Positions 1-11,233 of a DNA stretch of 22,873 bases are shown here, piece by piece (position 1 is the stretch's first letter; every line of letters starts with the position of its first letter). Made by a program: the position numbers and the translations under genes. Location of the stretch: assembly GCA_000934455.1 (NCBI GenBank), contig KN888014.1, forward strand, positions 68,645 to 91,517, written 5' to 3'. A model generated the notes under the pieces. That model was not told where the DNA came from, did not search any database, and saw only the letters and a program-made list of their open reading frames with translations. The stretch comes from Apostichopus parvimensis (taxonomy: Eukaryota; Echinodermata; Holothuroidea; Aspidochirotida; Stichopodidae).

Positions 1-1795
1 TTTTTTAACTAAAATTTTCTGCGACTAGTTGTGATGCATAGTTTTATAATATGCAACATGGCAAGCTTTTAAAGATTATATCTTGGTGTCCCTGGGACAA
101 ACAGGTCTTAGTTTTTTATTGTCCTAACAGATAATTTGGTTATCTGAATAAAAATGTAGTAAAGTAGCTAAGAATGACCAATATTTACATTGTGTAGGTT
201 TTGTGAATAGAACACCAACATTGAGCCAGTGAAACTTCCCTTCAGGAGTGTCATAAGCCTACCACTAGTTTTGTATTATTTCAATATCTCCAATGTGATC
301 ATGCAATTACATACCAATTTATAAATGTTTGAAGGTATTTAGTTACAATCCAATATGAATTTGATGACAAATTACTTGTCCGCCAGTTGTATACCCCTGA
401 AGCTGATCTTGGTCGTCAGGACAGGATTTTGGTCATCTTGATAAGACGACTATTAAAAATTTGCCCCTATACACTCATAAATGTTCATGCTTTTGAAGTC
501 AGAGGGCCCCAACTTTTCAATCTACAAATGACCTTCTTCAAATATTAACTATCAAAGATTAAAAATACATTCTTTATTCTGTTACACATCAAGAAGGACT
601 TCACAAGAAAAACTGTGACCCCATATAAAAAAAAAATGCAAGAAATTATAATAATTTATTTCCCAACCATTCCAGACCATCAAGACTGATAAAAGCTCTG
701 TCCATGGAGAGGAATTATTTGGTATATTTTGATCCATTTTCTTCAATCATTTTTGGAAAATCATACACCAGTACTTTTGCAAAACATCAGCTGCCCAAGT
801 TTATTCATACATATGAGTGAAGGTTTAATTTACTTGAGTGCTAACGTGTGTTTCTTCATCTGTCACTGTACGTGTGTACCTTGTTTCGATTCACTGTGTG
901 GTATTGGTACAATGAGACCTGTACTTTTGGCTTAAACTTCTGAGATGTTTATTTTATAGACAGCAAGATAGTAGACAATGTGACCAAAGCTTGCTCAAAT
1001 CAACAAAATGATACAATTTGGAGTAACTTTATGAAAACTCACCTGTAAGAGTCTGAACCACAGCAATTCATGAGAAGAACTTCTGAAGAGTGGAAACTTG
1101 AGATGGGTCCCAGAGTGGAATCAAATGGTTGTTGGGGTTTCTTCTGCTTCCAAATCTAAGCCCCATCCTGCCATGAAAGACAATTATCAAATACGTACAA
1201 ATGTCTCTTTTGTTAGTTTATGGGTTTATAATTTGCTTCACAAGAGCAGCCCAGCTTGTGAAATTAATTTCACCACTTCAGGTCAGTGTCATTTTCTCTG
1301 TAGACCAACCATTCCTAGAGTGCAAAGGATGAAATAAATTTCAGCAGTTTGTATATATTAAAATTAAATATAATGTTTTGCATATTGATCATGTAACTTG
1401 CACCTTAACTTGATTAAACTTATGCAATATTAATGTCCATACCATTTTTGCCAAAGGGACCTGCAGTAGTTATATATCTAGTTGATACTCCTCTACTTGC
1501 CTTTCTCATTTTAATTTTTTGTTCCCTTAACTCCAAGGTTTTGACCTCCTCCCTGTCATACCAAAAGAAAGAATGAAAAACCTTTACCTAATGGCAAAGT
1601 AAAATCATTCATACTTCTACAGTGTGCAACATTATGGGTGTGAGCACATGTATGGGGATTTTGAAAATGCACAGCATGCTAAACAGTCTAGTATCCAAGT
1701 CCCAGGTACTGGGGGCGCCTGGGGTAGCTGGGCACTCCACTTGTTCGACTGGAATATATGAATAACCCTTCCTGGATGCATGTGCAGATAGATGT
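1..1795. other. AT-rich intergenic DNA, no gene recognised
   Basis: I see no exon set, RNA gene or clear transposon here. Short open frames on both strands have no recognisable protein motif. A near-perfect minus-strand splice donor (CAG|GTGAGT) lies at 1036-1045, with a possible acceptor near 1168, but all three frames between them contain stops. Minus-strand AATAAA words near 115, 653 and 947 could serve as polyadenylation signals if the minus-strand exon at 1796-1893 is real. Confidence 0.5.
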
Positions 1796-1893
1796 CTAGT
1801 TCTTAGCAGCATCAAGTTTGTCAATGATCCACACATATGGTGTAGTACTACTGTGTATTCGCATGGGAAGGTCAAATTGCATTGCTTCAACAC
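1796..1893 (-). CDS. Possible terminal coding exon of an unidentified minus-strand gene
   Basis: On the minus strand a good acceptor (pyrimidine/G-rich tract ending TTTGCAG) is followed by two split-codon bases and 31 open codons ending in TAG. The peptide starts VEAMQFDLPMRIHSS and ends WIIDKLDAAKN. Its composition is that of a soluble protein rather than of random AT-rich sequence. I do not recognise the family and found no upstream exons on the minus strand up to about 5 kb, so the gene model is incomplete. It may be a chance open frame next to a splice-like site. Confidence 0.27.
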
Positions 1894-2385
1894 CTGCAAA
1901 CACAAACATCTACTTTTCAGAAAGGGTGGGTGCTTAAAGTAAAAAAACCTTAATAAACTTCCTTGCCAGTAGACTAGACTATAGTTTATGTTAAGGGTTA
2001 TCAAGTAACCTAAAATACATGAAAATAATAAAGGTGACAGCACTTGTGTTGCTTCAACTTCAAGTCTTCTATTTTTCTGAATGTACAGGGCATATCAACT
2101 TAATTGTATACAATATAATGGAATGTGCAGTGCGCTATTATAGATAACGAAATGTGATTTTGTCCATAACAATAACATAGGACACCTGCATTAAAGTGTA
2201 GGCCTACAGTTAGTCTAAGGTTAGGCTAACACAGGTTGTGTAACTAGGCTATGTAAGACTATGTAGACCAATGTAGACAATTCACCACTGTCACAAGTTC
2301 AGCACCTAACTTTAGATTCTCACCATTAGATGCAAGACAAATTACTGTATATTATTACCCAGATGCCCGTCTGAGGGTGGAATTA
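1894..2385. other. Intergenic, no gene seen
   Basis: AT-rich sequence with a cluster of TAGGCCTA / TTAGGCTAA-like words around 2198-2260. No coding or RNA feature is apparent. Confidence 0.5.
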
Positions 2386-2605
2386 TTTCCACTACAATCG
2401 CCCTCGGCTTTTTGGCTAAGATCATGTGTAGTATCTGTTCCCTTTCGAGGGTAATGGTGATGCACACCCGACGATGATCACACAGTCACAGTCCCGATGC
2501 AAGGGGACTGGGATTGAGAGCGGATCAGTCGTTCGGTAGTTTGGTTTTCGTGCCCAGGTTCTTTCCTGGGCGACTTTTTCTTAAAAAGTATTGTTTCCAC
2601 TACAA
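2386..2605 (+). mobile_element. U2 snRNA-headed SINE-like retroposon with target-site duplication
   Basis: From 2397 the sequence follows the 5' end of U2 snRNA: ATCGC, then CTCGG-TTTTTGGCTAAGATCA, then the branch-site recognition segment GTGTAGTATCTGTTC. Against vertebrate U2 this is about 44 nt with only a few differences, including a 2-nt gap. After 2440 it no longer resembles U2 and runs into an unrelated GC-richer body. That body ends in a hairpin (GCCCAGG / CCTGGGC, near 2552-2571) and a T-rich tail. TTTCCACTACAA occurs exactly at 2386-2397 and 2594-2605, and extends to 16 bp with one mismatch. This is the footprint of target-primed insertion, and the 5' boundary coincides with U2 nucleotide 1. 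So it is a chimeric retroposon, not a functional U2 gene: the Sm site and the 3' domains of U2 are missing. Confidence 0.72.
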
Positions 2606-2896
2606 CACTATATCAGCAAACCTCTAAGGTTCTTTTCTTTATCTTTTGTTGTTGTTTTGTGAACGAGCTAGGTAGATATTTCCACTTTTTTCTGGTTACT
2701 AGGCCCGTGTCACCATAGGGAAAGTCCCAATAATAAGCGCGGCGCTGAAAGCCCTGGTAACTCTTGAAAACGAGGGCGTCCTTTTCAATTTAGTTCATAG
2801 ATAAATAAGTTAATTCAATTTATTCATGATTTGGCTTCAGACCCGTAAACCTCTCATGTTGCAACTATATTTTCGGTAGGGGGCCTGTGGTTAATA

Positions 2897-2963
2897 TGAG
2901 TGGATCAAGTTGATTGAGTTTTCGTGCACAGGCTCCATCTTGGTTGATTTTTCTTCAAAAATT
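2897..2963 (+). repeat. Degenerate copy of the U2-headed element's 3' tail
   Basis: The order GTGGATCA ... TTGAGTTTTCGTGCACAGG ... TTGATTTTTCTTCAAAA parallels the end of the element at 2519-2586 (GCGGATCA ... TTTTCGTGCCCAGG ... CGACTTTTTCTTAAAA), with substitutions and small gaps. The U2 head is absent. It is probably an older 5'-truncated copy of the same or a related family. Confidence 0.4.
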
Positions 2964-5061
2964 ATCTTGCAAGAGGAACTCATCAGAGTTCATTGCACAG
3001 TTTGAAAAAAATTTAACAAAAAACGCTTTTACTTTCTAGTGCAAATGTTTGTTTTTCATATATGAACGGGATCAATCTACCCCTGCAAAATGCATGAACA
3101 ACAAACAGATAATTTCGGACTACATCCTTCGTTGAACGTTGCATGCATTAATTTAAGGACTGGGAAGTGTACCTAACAGCGACACCGACTCTGTTGTAGG
3201 GCCTACAAACATGGCCGGTTCGAGAGAATATAAATATGACATACTACCTCCCGAAGTTCGACCATGAATAGACTTGTGTATTCCCTGATAACAACTCATA
3301 ATGGGTATCCATAGGAGAGAGAGGCAAGGGGAACTTGCCACCCTCCTCTGAAAAATCCAAGTAGTAAAATGAAAAGGAGCTTCTTGAGAGACAATCTTTC
3401 CAGGTTGCAATTAATGACTTCATTTGTCCAATTTGCCGTGCAAATTACCGGTCAAAGTTGATAGCAATTGACGACATGTACACATAGAGTATGGCACCGA
3501 TGTCAAATCTGGACCACGAGACAGCAGCATAACTATATGCCAATGCAGCCGTTAACGTACTGTATAATTATTCTCAAAATATCAACTTTCCTTGAAATAT
3601 ATGCAGTACGACAAGAGTGGTACTAAGTAAGGTAGTCAATTACGGGTAGCTTTTGTTCGGGTTTTTTGTTATAGATAGGATCCAGTCGTGAATGAACTCT
3701 ATATAGGCCTACTTAAAAAATGTCCGGGCGCAGAAACATACTTCCGTCCATTTGCCAATCCCCCTCCCAGTTCTTACGCTTATGACCTATACCACACCTG
3801 TAAACCATAGTTTCCAACTTTTCCCTCCCGATCGATCCCACCCCCTTTCCCCTCCTTTTCTCCTGGTTCCCAAGTTCCCGATCACGAACTGGGTAAATGG
3901 ATGGAGCGCTGCGCTACCATCTAGCAGTTGAATAGCTAAAATGCATATTTAAACTAGTCACCCATGAAGTCCTGTGACTTTGTCACGTGTTGTAAACAAC
4001 AGCTGATTTCTACAACCGAGCAAGACAAAACCTGTACGCATCTAGCCGGCGTTTTTCGGAAGGAAAATTTCAAAAATCCCATTCATACATAGGTGTACCT
4101 AAGGTGACAGCAAACACATCTACGTAAGGTTTTGCTTAGCACTAATTTGCCATTTCTGAAATTATCCTGATTAACATAATTTAGTTTTAATAAGTTCAGG
4201 CCTCGATCAATTTCCAGTCTAGGCTAGGCGACTTATGGCATATGCCTATATTAATACGGTAGCGGTGCCAAATCCATTGGTTCCACCTTTCGGCGAAGTA
4301 ATGATCGCGTTTCAAACATAATTTCCACCAGAGTAATCCATACTCAAAGTGTATCTGTATTGGTGTAATTGTGTAGGCTAACTATTTCTTTTATCTGTAC
4401 TTTAAGCAAACCTCCTCGTATTCATATACACATGAGAAAGCAATTACATGGTTTTTCTTTCTCAAGCCTTTTGTCAAGGGTAAAATCTGCTGTCCTGGGA
4501 TTATAAATGTTTGTTTGTCTTTCGCTAGGAAAAAACTAAATTTCAATTGATATTACACACAACACTTACTGTTATGAAAATGAATATTTTGCAAAATTTG
4601 GATACCAATGTTCAGTGTAGTCTAGTAGTAGTAAGTTGAGTCTCGTCTATCCGACATGCTCAGTGATTTACCTCCGCCACGTATCACAATCTTGCGCAAG
4701 GTTTATTGCTTCTTCAAATTGTTAATGTGAACATCCTTAAATTGCGACTTTATTTTTCCAAGCAAGGTAGTCATGGGCCTTCCTACTAGTGTAGTCTAGA
4801 AACATTTAATTTGCAGCAAGATTTATGGTATCACTGTATATTTGTAACTCCATGTCCCCCTCAGGCATTCACACCCTTCTCGAGTGATCAGCATCTGCAG
4901 CTTACCAACTACCCTCTACCTTGTCTTGATGGCTTCTGTTATAGCTTCTGTGTAAAGTAGTTACTTCCAGAGTCTTAACATCACAACTGTGGGTGATTGA
5001 CAGTTATAGATATAGTTGCATACTTTCTTGTAGAGTATTGCTCCCATTATAAATACAGGTA
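2964..5061. other. Intergenic/upstream region of the S28 peptidase gene
   Basis: No coding exon can be supported. A C/T-rich stretch lies at about 3820-3872. Possible promoter words are present: a CACGTG E-box with an overlapping inverted GTGAC/GTCAC at 3974-3989, a reverse CCAAT word (ATTGG) near 4277, and a splice-donor-like CTAC|GTAAGG at about 4123. They would suit a 5' noncoding exon for the gene at 5666, but nothing here proves it. Confidence 0.35.
3974..3989. promoter_or_regulatory. Candidate E-box (CACGTG) with inverted repeat
   Basis: GTGAC-TTT-GTCAC overlaps TCACGTG. It matches 8 of 10 positions of the CLEAR-type motif GTCACGTGAC bound by MiT/TFE factors in vertebrates. It lies about 1.7 kb upstream of the peptidase start codon. 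A single motif is weak evidence. Confidence 0.15.
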
Positions 5062-5426
5062 TTAAAGGGTGTGAAGACTTGCGCACAAAGAAACGTCTCA
5101 TGCCGGTTATCTGACCTAGTTTTTGACTGAGGTGTAACAGAAGTGTTAGACACCACCATCGATCCCAGAAAATACACACACAGCTTGCTACCGTCGGTAA
5201 CTAGACACTAGTGTACAGTCAGTACATGCAGCTATGGTCAATACCCATAACACAGTGTGCATGGCAGCGATGGACATATCAGGTCTAGATAAAAGATAAC
5301 AAGGTGTCACGTTTCATTACTGTCTGCATTTTGTAGCGACAAGAAAAAACTTCACTTGCGGGCAACGGAAAGTTAACTTTTTCACAGGGCGGCACGCGGT
5401 TTGGGGCGAGTCTTCAATGCCTTTAA
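5062..5426. mobile_element. TTAA-flanked MITE, copy A
   Basis: A 365-bp segment bounded by TTAA at 5062-5065 and 5423-5426. The ends are imperfect terminal inverted repeats: TTAAAGGGTGTGAAGACTTG at the left, and TTAAAGGCATTGAAGACTCG as the reverse complement of the right end. A second copy, interrupted by another element, lies at 17099-17786. There is no coding capacity. TTAA borders fit a piggyBac-type target duplication, but the TTAA could also be part of the inverted repeat. Confidence 0.7.
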
Positions 5427-5639
5427 TGCATCATGATTATCCATCTAAATAAAATGGCCTTTCTCAATTGCTTCTTTGAGTTCCTAATGTAAGTTTCATC
5501 AAATGCTATATGACATTTTCAGTCTTTCCTGAGCTTAAATTATTATGTTGTGACGTCCTTCCGGACAACAACAGTTTGATTGCTTGCAAACTCTTGTAAT
5601 ATACTCATGCACTGTACAATAAATTGTTCATTTCTCTAG

Positions 5640-5665
5640 GTCTCCAATCGTACTCCACAACAACG
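5640..5665 (+). other. Probable 5' UTR end of the S28 peptidase mRNA
   Basis: A pyrimidine-rich acceptor (CATTTCTCTAG) ends at 5639, 26 nt before the ATG. This suggests that an upstream noncoding exon is spliced here. The upstream exon was not located. Confidence 0.4.
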
Positions 5666-5863
5666 ATGAATTTAACAGGACCTTGCATATTGCTACTCTG
5701 CTTGGGGTTAACATCTTCCACCAAGCTCTTTCACCATGGACGTCCAAGAGGTGGATTCCTTGGCTCACCAAAGGTAGCATATGAAGGAGAGTTACCAAAG
5801 GATCAGTGGATTACACAAAAACTGGACAATTTCAATGATGCGGATCTTAGAACTTGGTCGCAG
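5666..5863 (+). CDS. PRSS16: S28 peptidase exon 1: start codon and signal peptide
   Basis: 66 codons beginning [17 protein letters not shown], a typical signal peptide, then a basic/Gly-rich segment and the [15 protein letters not shown] start of the S28 domain (compare the QxLDHF-type motif of the family). It ends TCGCAG|GTAGGC, a phase 0 intron. Confidence 0.92.
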
Positions 5864-8800
5864 GTAGGCAAAGTTCAGCTGCTTCCACACATAGATCTAT
5901 AGCCCATTGTGTTAGTCACTAATGTATGTTTTAAAGGACTTTAAATGATGACCCTAAATTGCTAGATATTGTCACATCAGTAGTTATGGCGTTAATGGGT
6001 TCTGGGCTTATCTGTTAAGACGTTCCTGCGGAGTGAGGCTAGAGAAGGAAGAATACACGACGTGTTGCATGCATTGCGTACATGTTTTTACGTGGCTGTC
6101 TCACTCAAGAACCGGCACTCGAATGCCATCAAAAACTAACAATTACAGTTGCTACTACAAGTCATTAACATAAAAATAACAGAAATAACATCACAGCCTT
6201 CTAAATACTTTCAATATGCAAATAATCTTCACTTGACAATATAGACCATTTACATAATAAATAATAATAATAAATTGAACTTATAAAGCGCTAAAATCTA
6301 CGGCGTATTCAATAGAGCTGTACAACCCTAATAGAATGCCAACTTGAAAAAATGAGTCTTCAAACAAGACTTGAACTGAATGAGAGTGGGAGAACTCCGC
6401 ACAGATATGGGCAGACCATTCCAGAGCTTGGGCCCGGCTGATGGAAAGGCTCGGTCGCCATAGGTTTTCAGTTTAGTTCTGGGAACAGTGAGAGTGAGTG
6501 TATTGCTAGAACGCAAGGTATAACGAGTATTGACCTGGAAGGACAGATCGTCTGACAAATAGGCGGGTGCCATTCCATGAATGCACTTATACACCAGGAG
6601 CAGTACTTTGAAATTAATTCTGAATTCAACAGGCAACCAGTGCAAAGAGTGGAGGATACTCAACGATGGTGTGTTGAAGTCATAGCAGTCTACAACAAGC
6701 CTGGCTGCTCTGTTCTGCAGACGTTGCAGTCTCTGAATCAGATACCCTGAATTAGATACATAACATAACATGTACAGTACTCTTACAATATGCTAGAAAA
6801 TAAGCACCTACAGTACTTTAAGCATGTCACTGGTGGCTTTTGGAATAATTAGTTATATGATATTCACACAACTTTGAGAGAATCTTGTGGTCCAAATGTT
6901 GTTGTCATGACAAATAGTGGATCGGAAAAGCAGTATTGTAATGAGTGTGGATATCATCCAGTGTCTCTTTGCTCCCTTTGTTTTCAAGCATCTGGTTATG
7001 TGAATTTATGAAAATTTTCAATCTAGTATTTTGGCAAGATATGATAAATACTATTTTATTATTATTTACTAAATAATTGAAAGACAATTTATTAAATGCA
7101 TGACACAATGTTTGTTATTTATTACTTTTGGTAATCAAACATTGAGACGAAAGGAAAGAGAAAAATGGGAACAATCAGAATGACAAACAGAGCATTGGAA
7201 GAGAAATATACAACGAGGAATATAATATTAAAACCAAAATCAAAAAATCTAGATTAGACAATCCAGAAAGAGAAAATGAGACGTCCCAGACGACCAAACA
7301 TGAAAAATCAGATCAGAAAAAGCGACAGTCAAGAATAGGAAATGAGAAAGCCAGGAACAATCAGAAAAATAGGAAGAAATGTGTTATCTCCTGCTTAGCC
7401 CCGAGCTCAATAAATGTTTTCAGCTTGTTGTTCAGTTACCAACATTTATTGAATACCTCATGGAAATCTGCTGTGACTTTTCAAAATGGATCAACAACAA
7501 TAAAGTGACCCTAGCCTACAAAATCTTCATGTACTTAGGCCACTAGCTAAGTATTTTCGTATAGAAGAATCGAAGCAGGCAATGCTATACCACTCACTTT
7601 GCACCCTTTAAGGCAATAAGAAATATACTGCATTTTATCTGCAAAGAACATAGATTAGTTGCACAGTTAGTACCTTACTCAAATCAGGGAGCTCAATAAC
7701 AGGTCCTTGCTCAAATTAATCTGCTTTAATATTGTTAGATAATATCAGGGTTAGAACTGCAGCCATCTGTTTTATACAAAGTGTACCTCAAATTTTAGGA
7801 AATCCTTATACTGAATGTTGCTACTAGTTAAGGTGATGTATGGAGACATCATACATCCGAACTTGTATAACTTTCAAGTTATGGAAGATATGTTTCTCCT
7901 CCCATTAATGCTGTATCTATTTCTATCCTTCTATATTGTAGAGATATTTTGTCAACGATACTTTCTATAAATCTGGAGGTCCGGTCTTTCTGATGATCGG
8001 TGGAGAAGGTCCAGCTAATCCGATATGGATGGTTACAGGAACCTGGATGGATTTGGCATCGAAGATGGGGGCCCTCTGTCTCATGGTTGAACACAGATAT
8101 TATGGACAAAGTCATCCAACAAAGTAAGGAACAAAGTATGTAAAATGTCAAACTTTATCAAGGCCACACCAGTATATAAGTTGTGTTTATTGTTGTCTCT
8201 GGGTTAACACATTACGTTTGATATGTTACATAACATTAAAGACAACATTTATCAGTACAGGTTGCAGTCTATTGATACTTATACTATTGCTCTTTTTTTT
8301 TTTCTTTTTTTCGTTTACGACCTGTGTATTAAGCCAAATTTCCGATTGTGGACAATAAATTCCATTCAGTTCAATTCAATTACTGTAGCACTTTCAGTTT
8401 TGAGTTATTATCCTACTATTAATTGTAGCATAGATAGATAGATAGATATTTATTCAGCCACTGATCATAAAAATACAATGGAAATTGGGTAAAAACAAAG
8501 ACCTCAAAAGTCAAAATGAATACAAACCTAAAAACAGATTCAAAATATAAATGGATACCAGGATGAAAACGTTGCTAAGACATTAAACACACAGTGTTAA
8601 AAATACGTCAGAAACCCTAATATTGGAATAACAGATAAATGAAAACAAGATCACGAAAGATTGCACAATAAATGGCAAAAACAGCAAGCTAAGCATCCAA
8701 ACCAAATATAGTAAATGATGCTAAATCTTGTTACTAAGGTTCTCATTTGAAGAGCTGGTTAGGCTAAGATACAACTTCACTGAATATGGCAATGAAGACC

Positions 8801-11199
8801 TAGTCCAAGTGTTGGTATTGGTTTAGGAAAGCCACAGACATTTGCCAGATGTCACATGTCTTTTCATTACTGTTATATGTTAACAGTGTTATTTTTCGTT
8901 GTCATGTATTTATACACAATGTAATTTTCTGGATCATTACAATGCATATTTTTTAGTTATGAGAGGTTGTGTTTTGAGTCAGTAAAAGCCCCCCCCCCCC
9001 TACAAAAAAAAAGCCACTCATTACATTCACATCCAAATGTATATTTAACTTTACAACCAACAGACTTTGAATCTATTTTGCTCCTTTTTAGTGACTTGAG
9101 TGTTGACAATTTACAGTACTTAAGTAGCGAGCAGGCGTTGGCTGACTTGGCTAATTTCCAGGCCAACATGACACAGCAGATGGGACTAACTGATAATAAG
9201 TGGGTGTCCTTTGGAGGTTCTTACTCAGGTTGGTACAGAATGCTTCTCTAGGTTTTGGCTCTATAAACTTTGCTCGTATTTCAGTAACAGAGTCGTTGTC
9301 TTCTATTAAAGCAAGGAAGTCTCCATTGGTCGTCTCATCATCTTCTGAACTGCCTTCGAAATAATTTTAAGGGTGCCAAAGTGTGGGTCAGTGATTCTAA
9401 AGTGTCTTCCATTTTGCCAGATATTCCAAGTTTTCCAATATCTGCTCTCTGTAGCGACGAAATGGTCCAAACCTGCCATTATTACTTCACCACGATAACA
9501 CACTCAAATGGTAGCATAGCGTACCTAAACAACTGTGGTTGTGTTCCCTGTTGGCTCTTTTCCTGATGTCAGTGGTGTTAAGAGTATTGCCTTTGTTCGT
9601 GTAACAGCTCCGAAACCAAAGAAACAAATCATTGTCAAATGATTTTAGTACAAAGCAGAACCACTTTATTTCCATGAATGAATATATCAGTCCAGGACAC
9701 AGTCTGGCGTAATCTGCTTAGTGGTAATGTCTCTGTGTAACCACAGTATTGTGTAACCAATCCATGATTGAGAACCACTATTTACTTACGCCATTGCCTT
9801 CCAATCATAAGGTCCCCGGTTTGAGTCACTCCAAGATTAATGTATGTCGTCCAGTTACAGAATTGTTGACAAGTCATAATCATGGACGTTAAATATGAAT
9901 CTAAGAGACTGACTTCGGTCAGCTTGAGGCTTTGATAAGCCAATGAGGATTTTTCGCGAGTTCCTGCTTCCAGGAGGATCTAAAATACATGTATACATAC
10001 TTTGTGGTGTGAAGTTTTAAGTTTTTAACATCTTCACACAGATGACATGTTTACATAAAGAGGAAAATTCATTTTCATTCATTTTCTAAATTGAATTTTT
10101 GTCCCCGGCCCATAATCACAGGTAGCCTGTCTGCTTGGATGAGATTGAAATATCCTCATCTGATATCTGCTGCTGTGGCAACCAGTGCTCCTGTACAATC
10201 AAAGCTGAACTTCAAAGGTTTGTGATCAAGTTTAGTGGTAAAAGTAGCCAATGCACAAATATAAGGGTTTGCCTCAAGCTTTGACCTGCATTTATATGGA
10301 AATGCTTTTCATTCATATTATATTTGATGTGTTATGTGAATCATTAGCAAATATACCAGCTAAGTAACCATTTTGTTGTGGGGTGGGGGAATGGGGAGGA
10401 GGGGCCTGGTGGATATATTGGGAAACAGTTATTCGTTGACAGCCGGTTACTGTTGATTATCAATATCATTCAGCATTCCATAAGTTCTGGTCATTGTTAC
10501 ATAACCTTTTCAGTCTTTTCAAGTGAAGTCATGAATTTCAGTAATGGTATAACACATTGCAGTGTACAGTAGCTACTTCATGTGTATGTGATGTGTATCA
10601 GGGATGACTCTTAAACAAAGGGTATGGTGCAATTTGAAAACAGCACCATGCCATGAATTTGTTTTTAGCTACTGATTTATACTTGTTCGGAACATGTGAA
10701 AGCGTCAACAACACGTCTTAATTACTCTGACAAATAGTAGCTTTATATAGTAGCTTTAGTTTTTATTTACTTGAAAACAAATAAAAAAGAATAACCAGTG
10801 CAACAGGGAGACATAAGACCTTTGAGTAAATAGTGACTCAAAAAATATTGAAGTTGTGAGTAAAACTCTAAGTTGGCATAAGCATCATCAGTTTATTAAA
10901 TCATGATCAAGTTACGTTACTTATACAAGGCCTGGAACAACTAAAACTCCTAGTTTGAATAACATGTGGACCATTGATGAACAGAAAACAACCAACAGCA
11001 CTGGTATCAAATTGTTATACTGCCCCTTCTAAATCTGCTGCTCTCTTTACCATGCCCAACCCCCACCCCTCCCCCCTCCCCTCCATCAAAAGTTACTGAA
11101 CTGATGGCAAACAACATTCAAAGCAATATTGAAATATGTTTGAGTTCCGTTTAGCCTTAATTTCTTGTCAGGGAGAATATTAACCAAAAACTAAATAGA

Positions 11200-11233
<34 letters not shown>

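Larger units (their letters stand above)
5864..7941 (+). other. Intron 1 of the S28 peptidase gene
   Basis: A 2078-nt phase 0 intron. It contains the L2/CR1-type LINE 3' end (6242-6771, opposite strand). At about 7140-7380 there is a purine-rich, T-poor stretch of GAAA/AGAAA words without a useful open frame. The rest is AT-rich with nothing recognisable. Confidence 0.85.
8124..9091 (+). other. Intron 2 of the S28 peptidase gene
   Basis: A 968-nt phase 2 intron. It contains retroposon-like 3' ends (8288-8382 and 8429-8460), a run of 12 C (8989-9000) and an A-run. Nothing coding was seen. Confidence 0.85.
9229..10121 (+). other. Intron 3 of the S28 peptidase gene
   Basis: An 893-nt phase 1 intron. 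9239-9675 is unassigned sequence with broken minus-strand coding-like frames. 9696-9990 is a tRNA-derived SINE. The remainder is AT-rich. Confidence 0.85.

Noticed and set aside
1043..1167. Minus-strand segment with near-perfect donor CAG|GTGAGT and a possible acceptor; one frame reads FGSRRNPNNHLIPLWDPSQ
   Set aside because: Every frame has a stop between the two sites, so it cannot be an internal coding exon. Retained only as a comment in the intergenic entry.
2396..2590. Functional U2 snRNA gene
   Set aside because: Homology stops after about 44 nt, the Sm site and 3' stem-loops are missing, and the unit is flanked by a retroposition duplication.
3211..3267. ATG in good context (ACAAACATGG) opening MAGSREYKYDILPPEVRP
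   Set aside because: Only 18 codons to a stop, and no credible splice donor inside the frame. No link to any downstream exon could be made.
3153..3410. 85-codon open frame on the minus strand
   Set aside because: No family motif, no splice sites in agreement, and composition consistent with chance.
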